Position numbers and translations under genes: made by a program. From assembly GCA_030544215.1 (NCBI GenBank), contig JARZZO010000001.1:65029956-65093955 (forward strand): DNA of 64,000 nt. Reading direction: 5' to 3'. A model generated the notes under the pieces. The model saw only the letters and a program-made list of their open reading frames with translations, made no database searches and had not been told where the DNA came from. Below, piece after piece: positions 12,385-23,290 of this stretch. This stretch comes from Zantedeschia hybrid cultivar. Taxonomy: Eukaryota > Streptophyta > Magnoliopsida > Alismatales > Araceae. Numbering within the stretch: position 1 is the first letter of the stretch; each line of letters begins with the position of its first letter.

Positions 12385-12489
12385 ATGATCAACTCCACTC
12401 TCCGGCGCCAGGCACAGATGGTGCAGTCCTTCTCCGTGGTCTTCCTGTACTGGTTTTACGTCTTCATGAAAGCCGCCTCCAAGAACTGA
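12385..12489 (+). CDS. Sucrose-control (SC) peptide upstream ORF of the bZIP gene
   Basis: The 34-codon frame contains the block LRRQAQMVQSFSVVFLYWFY, the hallmark of the conserved-peptide uORF of S1-group bZIP genes (Arabidopsis bZIP11 type). In that family the nascent peptide stalls ribosomes at high sucrose and represses translation of the main ORF. It lies in the same frame as the main ORF, about 165 nt upstream, and no further ATG intervenes. Two oddities: similarity to the family continues upstream of this ATG (ISPFVSELLLSGF, from 12346), but that segment starts with ATA, not ATG, and is preceded by an in-frame stop at 12334-12336. The C-terminus also carries MKAASKN after the usual YVF. 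Both AUG contexts look weak. The identification is strong; which codon initiates is inference. Confidence 0.9.
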   Translation: MINSTLRRQAQMVQSFSVVFLYWFYVFMKAASKN

Positions 12490-12654
12490 CCACCCCCACG
12501 AACCACTGCACCAGCACAACTACGTAGATTTCTTCCTCAGAAAGCACTGAGTACTCCATCGCCAGTACAAGTTCCCAGTTTTCTTGTTGCACCCACCCGC
12601 AGACCAGCTCTTCTCCCCTCCTGCGAGCGCCCATACCACGGTGGGGGAGCAGCC

Positions 12655-13155
12655 ATGGCGTGTTCCAGCGGGAGCGGGGGCAGTTCCGGTTCTGGGTCGA
12701 CCATGCTGGCCAACTCGGGGTCGGAGGGGGACCTGCGGCAGGCCATGGACCAGCGGCGGCAGCGGCGGATGCTGTCGAACCGGGAGTCGGCGCGGCGGTC
12801 GCGCATGCGCAAGCAGAAGCACCTGGACGACCTGACGGCGCAGGTGGTGCAGCTAAGGAGGGAGAACGGCCGGGCGCTGGCCAGCTGCAGGGCGGTCACG
12901 CAGCAGTGCCTGGCCGTGGAGGCCGAGAACGCCGTGCTGCGGACGCAGATGGCGGAGCTCAGCAGCCGGCTGGAGGCCCTCAACGAGATCCTGCGCTATA
13001 TGTCCGGGGGCGCCGGCGCCGGCGGCCTTGAGGGGGCCGCTCTGCTCCCTCCTCTCCCTCCCCAGGCCTCCATGGACGGCCTCTTCATGACCCCCTGGAG
13101 CTTGTTTTCTGTGAACCAGCCCATCATGGCCTCTGCAGACTTGTTCCAGTACTGA
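12655..13155 (+). CDS. S1-group bZIP transcription factor
   Basis: This intronless 166-residue protein is a nuclear basic-leucine-zipper factor of the S1 group (relatives: Arabidopsis bZIP11/44/53, maize OCSBF-1). After a Ser/Gly-rich N-terminus, the basic region at about residues 32-53 reads QRRMLSNRESARRSRMRKQK, with the invariant N-x7-R DNA-contact spacing. It is followed by a zipper of leucine and related hydrophobic heptads to about residue 110. The C-terminus is Gly/Ala/Pro-rich and ends DLFQY. The start at 12655 has a good context (AGCCATGGCG). S1 factors bind ACGT-core elements, usually as heterodimers with C-group bZIPs, and act in sugar and energy signalling; that role is inferred from the family. 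Translation is probably repressed by sucrose through the SC uORF in the leader. The coding region is far more GC-rich than its surroundings, as is common for monocot intronless genes. Confidence 0.93.
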   Translation: MACSSGSGGSSGSGSTMLANSGSEGDLRQAMDQRRQRRMLSNRESARRSRMRKQKHLDDLTAQVVQLRRENGRALASCRAVTQQCLAVEAENAVLRTQMAELSSRLEALNEILRYMSGGAGAGGLEGAALLPPLPPQASMDGLFMTPWSLFSVNQPIMASADLFQY

Positions 13156-13304
13156 TTCATAAAGGGCATGGGGGACCAGGGAGGGGAGGTGGGGAGGTCT
13201 GTTGTGTTCTTGTTTGTGTGGTTGGTGGTGTGCCTTGTGGGGAGGGTGCCCCCTGGATGGTGAAGGGCAGGCAGATATTTTTGTTTGAGGAGGCCCCATA
13301 ATTA

Positions 13305-13335
<31 letters not shown>

Positions 13336-13518
13336 CATAGAGTATATATGAAATAATGTAATAAGAAATGGAGAGGGAAACCATGAGTTGGGCTGAAAGT
13401 GTAGCTGAAATCTATTTGTTGTACAGGTTTCCTCTTATCTCTATGTATGGTTTATGTTACATATGTTTTGGTTCCAGAGTTATTAATGTAATTGTTCCTC
13501 TATTTATAGAGGCAACTT

Positions 13519-13549
<31 letters not shown>

Positions 13550-16500
13550 AGAATTAATATGGATGATGAGATATCCCGAATGCAGAAGTTAGTCTTCTAT
13601 GATTAGATTGAGGAATGCTAGTATAGGACACTTCACCTCACATTTTAGAAACTGTGGTATAAACATGAACTGAAAAAAGAGATCTAGGTTGTAGTGATGT
13701 GACTGCTAGATGCAATTGGCAGTAAAAAAATAAAATACTGAATTCAAAACTGAAGTGAGAGGTCATGATGAGTGCTGACTCTCATGCTAGGAGATGCTGT
13801 GTTCTTCTGTTGTTTGTGCTCTTCTTGGGTCCCCTTGTCTCCTGGTCCTTACATTACTGGAGCTTGGAGACAAAAATAGGAGCTCCCATTCATTCATCCT
13901 AGGTACAGGAAAGAAAGCCCCACCATATAGATGAATATTGGTTTATAAAACTCAGGGGTGTCATTAGTTATTGATGTCTGCCTTTTGCCATTCCTTGATG
14001 CATACTGCTGGCCATCTGATGATGTTCCTTCTATGATGGCTTTCCTATGTTGGAGGTGGGGTTATTTGATTGGGATTTTCCTCACTCTTTTGTTGATTGA
14101 ATCAACTCACCAGTCTGCATGCACCTGCAGAACAGATGCTGAAGCCAAAACAAGGCACCCCACATGGGGCTTTGGACATTTAAATTGAACTTTCAATTAT
14201 TCTTTCTGTTTCTCTTTTTATCCCAATTACTTTACTGCCAGGGTAAAACACTTGATGGGAGCAAGAAAGGTGCAGCTACCTTGACCTTTGGTCACATTTT
14301 TTTAATTGTTTACACGTGAAATCTCTGTACCAGTACCACTTGAGACAGAGAACAACAAAGAAAATTTATTATCAATGTTTGAGATGATCACAAGTTGAAT
14401 CAAGAAAAAAGGTCTTCACTTTCGGTTCTTTGCAGTCAATTTTTTAAAAAAAAAAATAGATAAATTGTTCCAAAAATTGGTATCAGAGAAGTGACCGCAA
14501 CGGCTTTAGATTTTTTTTATTTTTTTATTTTTGAACGAGAGCTTTCTCCAATGCAGTCCAATTTTTAAAACATGAAGGCATTAGGAAGGCTTTAGAATTG
14601 CCAATTTGCTAGAAGGATATGTATAGTTCTTCAAATGGTGAGCCTAATCTCCATAAAGAAGAAAGTCTTCTTCCTTAAGTCTCTTACTCAAAGACTGGAG
14701 AGGCATAAGAAGCAACCTTTTTTTGCAATTGTATGGTTTACAAGTGCTTGGCATCTTGGGCTTTTGCTTTGTATAATAAATTTATTCAAATAGAATCTCT
14801 TCTGTGATATCTAAGTGATCTTATAACAATAGATCCCAAGTCCTTAGAAATCCACTTTTGCTTTTCAATAACAAAGGAATCGTTCAAAAGGTAGGGGAGA
14901 AAAGCATATCCTTCTCTGCCATCCCAAATATTTGTTTGGCTAGATGATTAAAATCACCTTGCATTTTTCCTCTTTCAATTTGCTGATAGAGCATCCGGAT
15001 CATGATTCGTGTTGTTTGATCGCAAATTTAATTGATAAATGGCTTCAGACTCTCTTAAAAAACCAGGCCATTGCGTTTTAACCCTTGAAAATGTAGCATG
15101 TTTAAAAAATAAATCCTCCTAATTCAATTATTCATAAATAAGTCCTCACAATCTAACGTGAATTGGTGAAAGGCCTCCAAATATTAGAAATAAACTCCTA
15201 AAAGTTTAACAAATAAGCTCTTAAAAGAACTTATTTGTAAGAAAGTTGTAATTGTGGAGACTTATTGTAAATAGTTAAATTAAGAGGATTTACTTGTAAT
15301 ATCAAAAGTTTATATAAAATAACTTCACAGTTAAACTAAACAACCTACTCAATTCATCTTTTCGTGCAGAGAAACAGAGTTAGCAAATGGGTTCAGAGTA
15401 AACAGAGTTTTTGCTTCTTTTGAAGTAACTATATTGAAATCAATTTAACCCTTGGGACTCTGAATTGTTCAAGGCTTCAAGCGTACTGAAGAGGCGAAAT
15501 CCTAGGCACTATAATTTTATGGGAAGTGTCACTTGTATTCTCTTGGGAATCTCTACTTGTACTCTCTTAGGAAGCTCATCTAAGATACTCATCATGGCCC
15601 TACCACTCTTCTATATTTATTACATTAAACATGATCTCATGATCATCTTGCAACATTCAACCAATGTTGATGATGTGGAGAGTGACTTAAGAAAGTAAGA
15701 ATAGCATCATCACTAATTATTAAGTATCGCAGTTGCGAAAAAGATACATCAGAGATGCTTCTAGTAGGAGCTTTTCAAACAAATGATCGGACGGTTCTCG
15801 ATGATTGTGATAAAATGTGTGATAGAAAGTAGTGTCTTCCCTTGCTTTGGTTGGATAAACATCCATGGGAACATGTAGGAAGAGAAAGACATGATATAAA
15901 AATTGCAATTTATTTCACATACTTTGGTGTGATCTAGTCTAATGTCTTATGGGTGTCCAAGAATGTGGAAGTACAAGCAAAAACCATAACCTTGGTTTCA
16001 GGACTGCAGGGACCACATATAAGTTCTCCAAACATAAATAAAAAACATGTGAGCTTTGAAATTGCATCCATATTTAATGTGAGACTGCAAGCCCACTTCC
16101 AACACTTAAACCAAGATGTTGCTGTGTGAATCTTTCAGCATCCAGTCCTTATTGTAATTAGGGACCCATCTCAAGCAGGATGCACATGATTAGCACACAT
16201 GAAGAGCAAGATCTTCATGTATTGATATTGCCCACAGGGAACCAATAAGTTAGGACACATTCAATTCTCCTTGTCCTAATTGCATGAATACCCTCCTTAA
16301 GGATTTAATTACAAAGATATCCTGATGTTGTATTGCCAAAATTTGCATAGTTGCCCCCGTAGCAATCTCCTATTTTTCTAGCCTAATGATACTATGGGGC
16401 TTAAGCATAACATAGAACAAGAAAAGTATCCTACGATGTGGCCAACACTTTTCATAATAACCTAATCATCTTTCAACCTCTACATGGGTATTTTGATCTT

Positions 16501-17004
16501 TAAGTAATGCTCGGAATATTTTATGAGGGTGGAATAGCACTTAACTCAATGGGTATATAAATATTTGCACATTTTGGCATCGAGTGAAATTCTTAAAAAA
16601 GGGTACAACAGGAACTAAAAATATTCTTTGTAGTCACCTGTCTAAGAATAATCATTTTTTCCTTGGTGTCATATGGTTAGAGTATTAATTTTTGCTATTA
16701 GTATTTTCAGAGTTCAGAATCTCAATGTTGCAATGTAGAAGGAATAAGAAAGGTGACAGCTAAAAGATTCTCAAAGTTTGAATTATAATATTTTTAATAT
16801 AAATTTAAACATATCTTGCTACTAATATGGGCATATAATACAACAACCAAACATCCCTACTAGGATGTAACCAAAACGCAGTGAAGGAAAAGCCAAGATG
16901 GATGCATATTTAAGCATTGGAATGTGGGATACATAAAAATAAGTGTTTCCTGCAGTTGCAAGTGTATAATTTTAATTTGAGTCAGGAAAAGGACTATATT
17001 TAGC
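13156..17004. other. bZIP 3' region and intergenic DNA
   Basis: The first few hundred bases are probably 3' UTR and contain an (AT)n microsatellite (about 13306-13336) and a (CT)n run (about 13530-13550). Further on there is no recognisable gene. A stem-loop MITE lies at 15108-15310, a degenerate MITE fragment at about 15740-15870, and a weak SINE-like segment (GTTAGAGTATT ... GAGTTCAGAATCTC) at about 16670-16730. Confidence 0.45.
15108..15310. repeat. Stem-loop MITE (second copy of the 8306 family)
   Basis: AATAAATCCTCCTAATTCAA on the left is mirrored by TTAAATTAAGAGGATTTACT on the right. The inner arms AAGTCCTCACAAT and ATTGTGGAGACTT are also complementary. Same architecture as 8306-8506. 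Confidence 0.5.
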
Positions 17005-17214
17005 AACTAATACTTACTGCAATGTCTCAGGGTATGCAATCTAATAACGTAGATTGCAATACCCTGAACACTGCAGTTTGATCACTCTTTTTTTTTTTTT
17101 TTTAAATGACAAGTTAAAAAATCATTGAACTCAGTGTTTGTACTATCTGATCTTTGATCAGATGATTAAAAAATAAAAGAAAAGACTTGGATCATCATGC
17201 AGCAAGTATTACTC
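17005..17214. mobile_element. Short MULE-type MITE (210 bp)
   Basis: Ends AACTAATACTTACTGCAATG and the complement of GAGTAATACTTGCTGCATG. Flanking 9-mers ATATTTAGC (16996-17004) and ATCTTTAGC (17215-17223) match at 8 of 9. Inside are the inverted words CAGGGTATGCAATCTA/TAGATTGCAATACCCTG, forming a strong hairpin near the left end. Smallest member of the GAGTAATRCTTGCTGCA family in the window. Confidence 0.75.
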
Positions 17215-17788
17215 ATCTTTAGCTTGGCTCACTTCCTCTCATTTGTATGAACTCAGCAACATATTTAAAGTTTAAATTTAAGCCCTTGCACTAAGCACAA
17301 AACGGCATCCTTAGTACCCCCACTTAATTACCATTGGAAGAAGTAATCTGTTCTATCTTGGGAAGGGAAGCTTTCACTAAATACAAGAACTAAACAAAAA
17401 CTAGGAGGTTGGTGCGTTCAGGTGGGCTCACATTAAAAGGAAAGGTTTTGGCATTGATGAGGTCACCTGTCATGCTCTTCACCTCTTGAGGGTTGGGAAG
17501 TCTTTATGGAATTTTCCTATTGTTGCAAGATGATGAAGTAGCTGTCCATGCCCAAAGAGGGAAGGGCTATTTGTGTTAAGGGACCTTTCCCCCTGGTTTT
17601 GTTTAGTGACTTGGGAATTTATAACAAGCATGCATGTGAAGGTAGTGGGATGTCATGAGGGTGGTGACTGGTGAGAGAGCGATATAATGAGCCCACGTCC
17701 TGGTTGATGACTGAAAACGATGGGATTGGTGGAAGTCTAAATTTTCTAAGGCAATTGATTTTTATTTTTATTTTTTTAAAATTAATCT
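17215..17788. other. Intergenic, no feature recognised
   Basis: Unique-looking sequence up to the left end of the nested gypsy element. No gene, RNA or repeat structure seen. Confidence 0.4.
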
Positions 17789-18526
17789 TGATAGGTTGAA
17801 ATCTCGTCTACGACAATCAGAATCCTCCGTCCGCAATTAGAGGGCCGAGACTTGGTCCTCCCTACAAATTAAAAGAAAACACTATTAAAGATCCCTGATG
17901 GTGATCCGGAGGATCCCCCTCTGATGCTTAGGTCAAAAAGCTGGGGGATAGTGGAAGGAAGCATAAAGCGGCTGAGCTAGGTATTGCGTACCTTTGCCTG
18001 TTGAATAGGGAGCGGGGAGGGGGGGGGGGGGGGGGGGTTGTTTTATATAGTGATCGAAAGGCAGTTTCTTATCCCGTTCCGATTAGAGAAGGTATCTCGC
18101 TTGAGTCTCCTTACAGAAGCAACTACTTGGGAGGGAAGAGCTAATTTGGGAAGTCAGATCCAGACAAGATTCTTCAGTTTATCGTAATCCTTAAGGAATC
18201 ATAAGTCGGGAGGTACCCCGTGGATTCGTATCCGAGCCGATTTTTATGTTTATCTCAGCCCCGTCTCCCCTCGGGGTCAAATTAGGCCGAAGGAGTCGGG
18301 TTAGACCTGAGGGAGAGGGCCCCCAGATGACCTGCTTCAAGGGGCCTACGGTACCCCGTGGATTCGTATCCGAGCCGATTTTTAAGTTTATCTCAGCCCC
18401 ATCTCCCCTCGGGGTCAGATTAGGCCAAAGCAGTCGGGTTAGGCCTGAGGGAGAGGGCCCCTAGATGACCTGCCTTAAGGGGTCTACCAGGAGAAGAACT
18501 CACGTGTCTTCTCCGATGGGCCGCGA
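17789..18526 (-). repeat. Left (3') LTR of the gypsy element, recognisable part
   Basis: Homologous to 40914-41462. It differs by a G homopolymer of 19 bases (18019-18037), where the right copy has GGGGGAGGGG, and by a 138-bp tandem duplication (18212-18487). The LTR probably extends further toward 18.9 kb, but no second copy is available to fix its inner end. Confidence 0.6.
18212..18487. repeat. 138-bp tandem duplication inside the LTR
   Basis: Two consecutive units start with GGTACCCCGTGGATTCGTAT at 18212 and 18350. Both contain CTCCCCTCGGGGTCA, itself a short palindrome. The right LTR has a single unit, so duplication happened after (or was lost since) insertion. Confidence 0.8.
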
Positions 18527-18949
18527 TCAGTGGGCTGGGCATTACCGGTGGCAGGGCCACTTTACTGAGAGTGCTCATGAATCTTTCCTCATGCCCATGT
18601 TGTCGGTTCGGCCCATGGGCGGCCATCACTTGCCCTCCACTCCTTGGCGTGCTCAGCACGACGAGGAGTGTCCTAAACATTTGCCACCCAACTACGACCA
18701 TGCCCAGATTCCTGGAAAAATGGGGCGTGCAACATGTAACGGAAGAATGCGAAGGAGAAAAATGGGGGCTCTTACATCTGCCTAAAGCATTTGAAATGAC
18801 ATGGCGCTTTTCCTACAAGGGAGACGTAGGATCTCCCCAGCTGCCATAGGCAGGCATGACTCCATACTTCACCTCTGCTCAATTTTCTTGCACTGCTACG
18901 AGTAATCATGCCCCTTGACGCAGCCTGTCGTTTCGCCGTCCAAGGGCAA

Positions 18950-19270
18950 CATCCTTGGGAAGTATTGCACCGCCATTGCCTAAGCGACAGTGGCTACGAG
19001 AGGTGAGGCTAAGGCCCGTAGGGGAGAGGACCTTGTTGTCATCCTTTGCCTCCAACTTCCTGTTCCTTCTTCTCTGTAGGTCAGCGTGCTGCGGACCCCC
19101 TTCGTCCACCCCTTTTTCCTACATCTCTATTGCAATGGTGCACAGTGTATCAAAGGACATGCGCTACGCCGAGGGGTTGGAGGAAGACCACGCGGCACTA
19201 GGGGCCATGCGAGCCGCGGTAGGGCTCCTATCGGAACTCCAAGCTTCATATTGGATTCTTACCTAATACA
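18950..19270 (+). pseudogene. Gypsy antisense extra ORF, first fragment
   Basis: Open frames on the plus strand (for example VGLLSELQASYWILT ending next to 19270) run up to the copia insertion point. On the other side of the insertion the text continues as a family-typical segment (YEAMFEAGFLPIHPFVEELL, about 28330-28390). The arrangement resembles the plus-strand additional ORF (Transposase_28-like, 'putative gypsy type transposon') found antisense to pol in plant Tat elements. Stops and frame changes show it is dead. Confidence 0.4.
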
Positions 19271-19275
19271 CCCTT

Positions 19276-20829
19276 TGTTAGTTTTAGGTGGCCTACAAGA
19301 CAATCTGACTATGTAAATCTCGTTCATTTATTAATATAATGGCATAATATTCATTATGTGTAAATCGCATTAATTATCGTTTCATAATGAAGTCCGTGAA
19401 TATGTGCTATAGTGATCAGATTATGATAAGATCATACTAATGAGACTGATCACTTAAACACACATATTCTTAATTATTCCTAGTCGGAGGATATCCGAGA
19501 AGGACATCGAATATCCGGTTAGACTAGTACAGATTATTCTTGCTCATATGATGAGGGTGACTGATCTCATAAGTCACTTGTGTGGAGACACTAAGGCGAA
19601 TCTGTAGGTGCTCATTGGAGAATGAGTTCACCGAACTGATCCGACTGAATCGCTGGATGGTATTGTACCTCACTGTCAACCAGCTTGATTCTATTGTCGC
19701 AGTTGCGTGGATGGTCCTCGGACCTGAGACACTAAGGACACCTTGTCGGTGGACTTCTGTGCTTTGACCTTGGTTTATGAATCTCTAGCCACGGGATTCT
19801 AATACGCCAAGGATTGGGTACAGCGGAATACCGTCGAAGGGAATTGTGTGTTAATAAGGAATCATTCGCTCTCGGTAGTTAGAGAGAGAATGCTCTAGGA
19901 AGGATGCGCGGAAGTCCCTGGCCAGGGCGGATGATAATATCGGGAAAGGAGTTTTCCGATATTCATCAGCGGCATACAATCCAAGTGAGTCGACCGGTTA
20001 GGGTTTGACAGCTTGCCATACCCTGAGTTGACTCGAGAGCATTGTACGAATGAAGGATTATATCCACGCGGTAACTGTCGGCGGAAAGGTTCCAAGAGTG
20101 GGTTACTTAACCCCAATACCTTCCGGGTTCACGCGGTGTTGCTTGGCACCCAACGTGATCGGAGGCCCGGTCGAATTCGATGTGCGACATCAATTCGATT
20201 GATTAATTAATTAATAAAGGGTTATTAATTGATTAATAAAGTCAGTGATGAGTCACTGGGCTTGTTGGGCCATTAACTGGACTGGTACTTGGGCCTAGAG
20301 GGTCACACGCAAATGATTCTCAATGCGATGGATAAATAAGTAGGTTTTATACAAATCGGGGGTTTTTATGAAAAACCGCGCAGTTAGTATAAAACATAGC
20401 GAACGGGCTGAGCAGGCCAAGCTGCTGCTAACCCTAGCCGCCCTTCCTCTGTTTCTCTCTCTCTCTGGCGTCCAGACAGATCTAGATCTGCTCCGCTGCT
20501 TCTCCGAATCCCGTTCGACAGGAAATCGTCCGCGCGCTGCGGCGATTGTTGCGGCGACCGGTGGAGGTTTCGTGGGCTGCGAAGAACGAGGAACGTGAGG
20601 ATATCCGTCGCGAGGAGGATCGCGTGGACTTCGCTAGAGGCCGGGCACTTGCGCGGCTTGCGGTGTCACACCGACGGAACCGAATGGTTGCGGATTCGAA
20701 TCCGCACACGGTGAGAACTTCGATTATCCGATAATCGATTTTTTGTTTTTTGAAACGAGAAAACGGATCGCTGTTTTATTTTATTTTCCGCTGCGTGAGC
20801 GATCTGGAGAAATCCGAGAAAACCCAACA
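19276..20829 (+). repeat. Copia 5' LTR
   Basis: Begins TGTTAGTTTTAGGTGGCC and ends AAACCCAACA. Differs from the 3' LTR by scattered, mostly transition substitutions and by about 10 extra bases near 20533 (GATTGTTGCGG region). Holds a pyrimidine-rich TTTCTCTCTCTCTCTCTGGCG block near 20450-20470 that may mark the transcript leader. Confidence 0.95.
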
Positions 20830-20830
20830 G

Positions 20831-20848
20831 TGGTATCAAAGCCAGGTT
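20831..20848 (+). other. Copia primer-binding site
   Basis: TGGTATCAAAGCCAGGTT begins one base after the LTR. It matches the plant initiator-Met tRNA type site (TGGTATCAGAGC) with one G-to-A difference. Confidence 0.85.
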
Positions 20849-21504
20849 CCACTGTTTCTCGTCCCGTTTCGGTCTCCGAATTAATTTTTCATGATTTATT
20901 CCATGTAATAATTCGGTTACTTTGTTGGATCTAAGTTCATATAATGAACACCATTAATAAGATTAATTAGATTCTGCGAAATCGGATTTTTGATATTTTT
21001 TTTGTGTTCTTCATTAGATGAAGAACGAGGTTCTCACCGGCCCCGTTTGGGAGATCTTGGTGCTCCAGTGAGTTGATTGGATAGTCTAGATAGTCTAAGG
21101 ATTATAGCCGATCACTATGGGCATCTAATCCGACATAGTAGTAGCCAAGAAGGGCTGCTAAATGGGGTTTTTACTTCCTCCCTATTTTGGTTTTTCAGAA
21201 AACTTGAAAATCACTCTTTATAAGGGGAAGTTTGAGGCCCGGATGCATGCCCTTTTAGGGACCTCCGACGAGCCCGCCGGCCCCGAGGGCATCGCCAGGG
21301 GGGGGGGGGGGGGGCACCGGGGGAGGGCCGGTCGCCGGCGCCCTACTCCTCCTTCCACCGCCTGCTGGACCTGTTAGGGTTGCAGGTTGGAGGGGGTCGG
21401 GCTGGTTTGGGGAGGAGGTGGGTCGGACCGGTCGGTTGGGCCGGTTTCACAGTTGAACCAGGCCCCATCCTGAGGGCAACAAGGTTCAGCCCGTGGTTGG
21501 GTGG

Positions 21505-21927
21505 CTAATTTAAGTGTTAAATTAGTAGTCTTTAATGATTAATTGTTAGTTATTAATTTAAGGGTTAAATTAATAATTAACATTAATCTTCTAATCTAAT
21601 TGTTAGATTAGTAATTATTAATTAATTAAGGTTAATTGTTAATTTAAGTGTTAAATTAATAATTAATTTTAAATTAAATAATCTAATTGTTAGATTATAG
21701 TTATTAATTAATTAGTGTTAATTAATAATTTAAGTGTTAAATTACTAATTAACATTAATTAACTAATCTAAGAGTTAGATTAGTAGTTAATTAATAATTA
21801 GAGTTAATTAATAATTTAAGTATTAAATTGTTAATTAACTTTGTTGGACTGGTCTAAGAGTTAGATTAGTTATTAATAATCTAATTGTTAGATTATTAAT
21901 GGGGTTTAATCTAAGTGTTAGATTATT
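21505..21927. repeat. Array of short AT-rich palindromes in the copia leader
   Basis: About eleven units of the form TAATYTAA-3 nt-TTARATTA, for example CTAATTTAAGTGTTAAATTAG at the start and TAATCTAAGTGTTAGATTA at the end. Each is a perfect or near-perfect inverted repeat with a three-base centre (GTG, TTG, GAG, GGG or GTA types). Units are separated by short AT-rich spacers. Confidence 0.8.
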
Positions 21928-22791
21928 AGAAATGTTCTAATTTGCATGGAATAATCTGGAATTATTAATTTGGAGTGTGTGCGCATGTGGTGTGTGTTTA
22001 ATACTTTTAAATTTTGATTTAATTGCATGTTAAGTTAATAAAATGAGTTTTCGAAATTCAAATACCAATTTTGATTGGATCTCAACTTTTTGAATGCCAA
22101 AGTTATCTATTTTTTAAAACTCTTTTATTTTAGCCATGTGATGCACTGAATCATGTGTGGGATATTTAAAACACACCGTGGTTATAGATATGCACTTAAT
22201 TAATTATTCATGTGATGAATGGATTGTGTGGATCATGGATGTATGATTGTTTATTAATTGTTAATAAATAGAGGTCTGCGCACCTCTCTCTCTCATACTC
22301 CGATGTATTTCTACCTCCCTCTCTCTCTTGTACTCGCCATAAGGCCTTCTTCAATTTACTTGTAAATTCTAGAATTTAAATGTAATATGATCGAGGCAAC
22401 CGAGGAAGGAGCGAGGACGATCCACAGCTGCAACCAGAAAGGCGAAAAGATGGAGATCTCTTGCTTATGTGTTTGCAGAATATCTAATATAATTGTTGTA
22501 TTAGATTGTGTGTGCGTTTGACGGTTGGCTCCAGTCAAACCCACTGTGCTATCCATGACCACACTAATGAACATGTATGAGATACATTGTTTTCTTTTGA
22601 TTATAAATCAAAGTAGGTATAGTATTTACTAAATATATACGATATATTTTTATACTATCACCTAGGAGAGACCAAGATAAAAGTTATCTAAATACCCTCA
22701 GATAAACTCTAAGCCGTAACGCGAGTAGTTAAGAACTTACCGCGTGGTCCACCATCATTATAGTCATAGGATTCGAATCACTTTAGGCAGA

Positions 22792-23097
22792 TTTGTTGTG
22801 CTATCCACAAGCCCTGCTTAATTGGGAGGAGAAACTGTGGCTATGGCATTAGATGCCTATATGATCGGGGTAGAGGAACCATGTAGCTTTGTTGTGCTAT
22901 CCACAAGGGCTGCATGCAAATCTATACTTGTCGCGTAATGATGGTTAGCTTAGATCAGAATTAGTGGTTTGTTGTGCTATCCACAAGGCCATTAAATCTC
23001 TGGGGACCGAAGCTATGATCAAATATTGCAAGGAGTTGCAAGTCCCATGAGTTGGGTGCTCTCTGATTGTATTACAGTTTGTTGTGCTATCCACAAG
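22792..23097 (+). repeat. Four copies of a 20-mer hairpin repeat before gag
   Basis: TTTGTTGTGCTATCCACAAG occurs exactly at 22792-22811, 22888-22907, 22968-22987 and 23078-23097, with start-to-start spacings of 96, 80 and 110 bp. A degenerate relative, CACTGTGCTATCCATGACC, is near 22542. Each copy contains TTGTG-CTATC-CACAA, a 5-bp stem with a 5-nt loop. The spacers between copies are not similar. Confidence 0.9.
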
Positions 23098-23290
23098 GCT
23101 GTAGTGCAAGTCATTGAGATTCTGATCCCCACTCGGAGACTGTCGGCGTCTCCCGTTCTGTATAACTGGGGGTTATACAGTCCGTCGAAAATTAGTGAGA
23201 GTTAAACTTGAACAAAAGACCATATCCTGTTTTAAATTTTAATAATTGAACATCTGCTAAATAGATTTTACTTATCTCCTGTAGGGAATT

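Larger units (their letters stand above)
20849..23290 (+). other. Copia untranslated leader
   Basis: An unusually long 2.4-kb non-coding leader between primer-binding site and gag. It holds a G run at about 21299-21314, an array of short AT-rich palindromes (21505-21927) and four copies of a 20-mer (22792-23097). No open frame in it resembles a protein. Confidence 0.7.

Noticed and set aside
12520..13338. Long antisense and off-frame open frames over the bZIP gene
   Set aside because: They arise from the GC-rich codon usage of the real gene; no domain or start context supports them.
20680..20706. tRNA-like T-arm (GCGGATTCGAATCCGC) in the copia LTR
   Set aside because: A short palindrome at the LTR end; no acceptor, D or anticodon arms fit around it, and it is present in both LTRs.
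22792..23097. CRISPR-like array (20-mers with unique spacers)
   Set aside because: Plant retrotransposon leader, only four repeats, unequal spacers and no cas genes.
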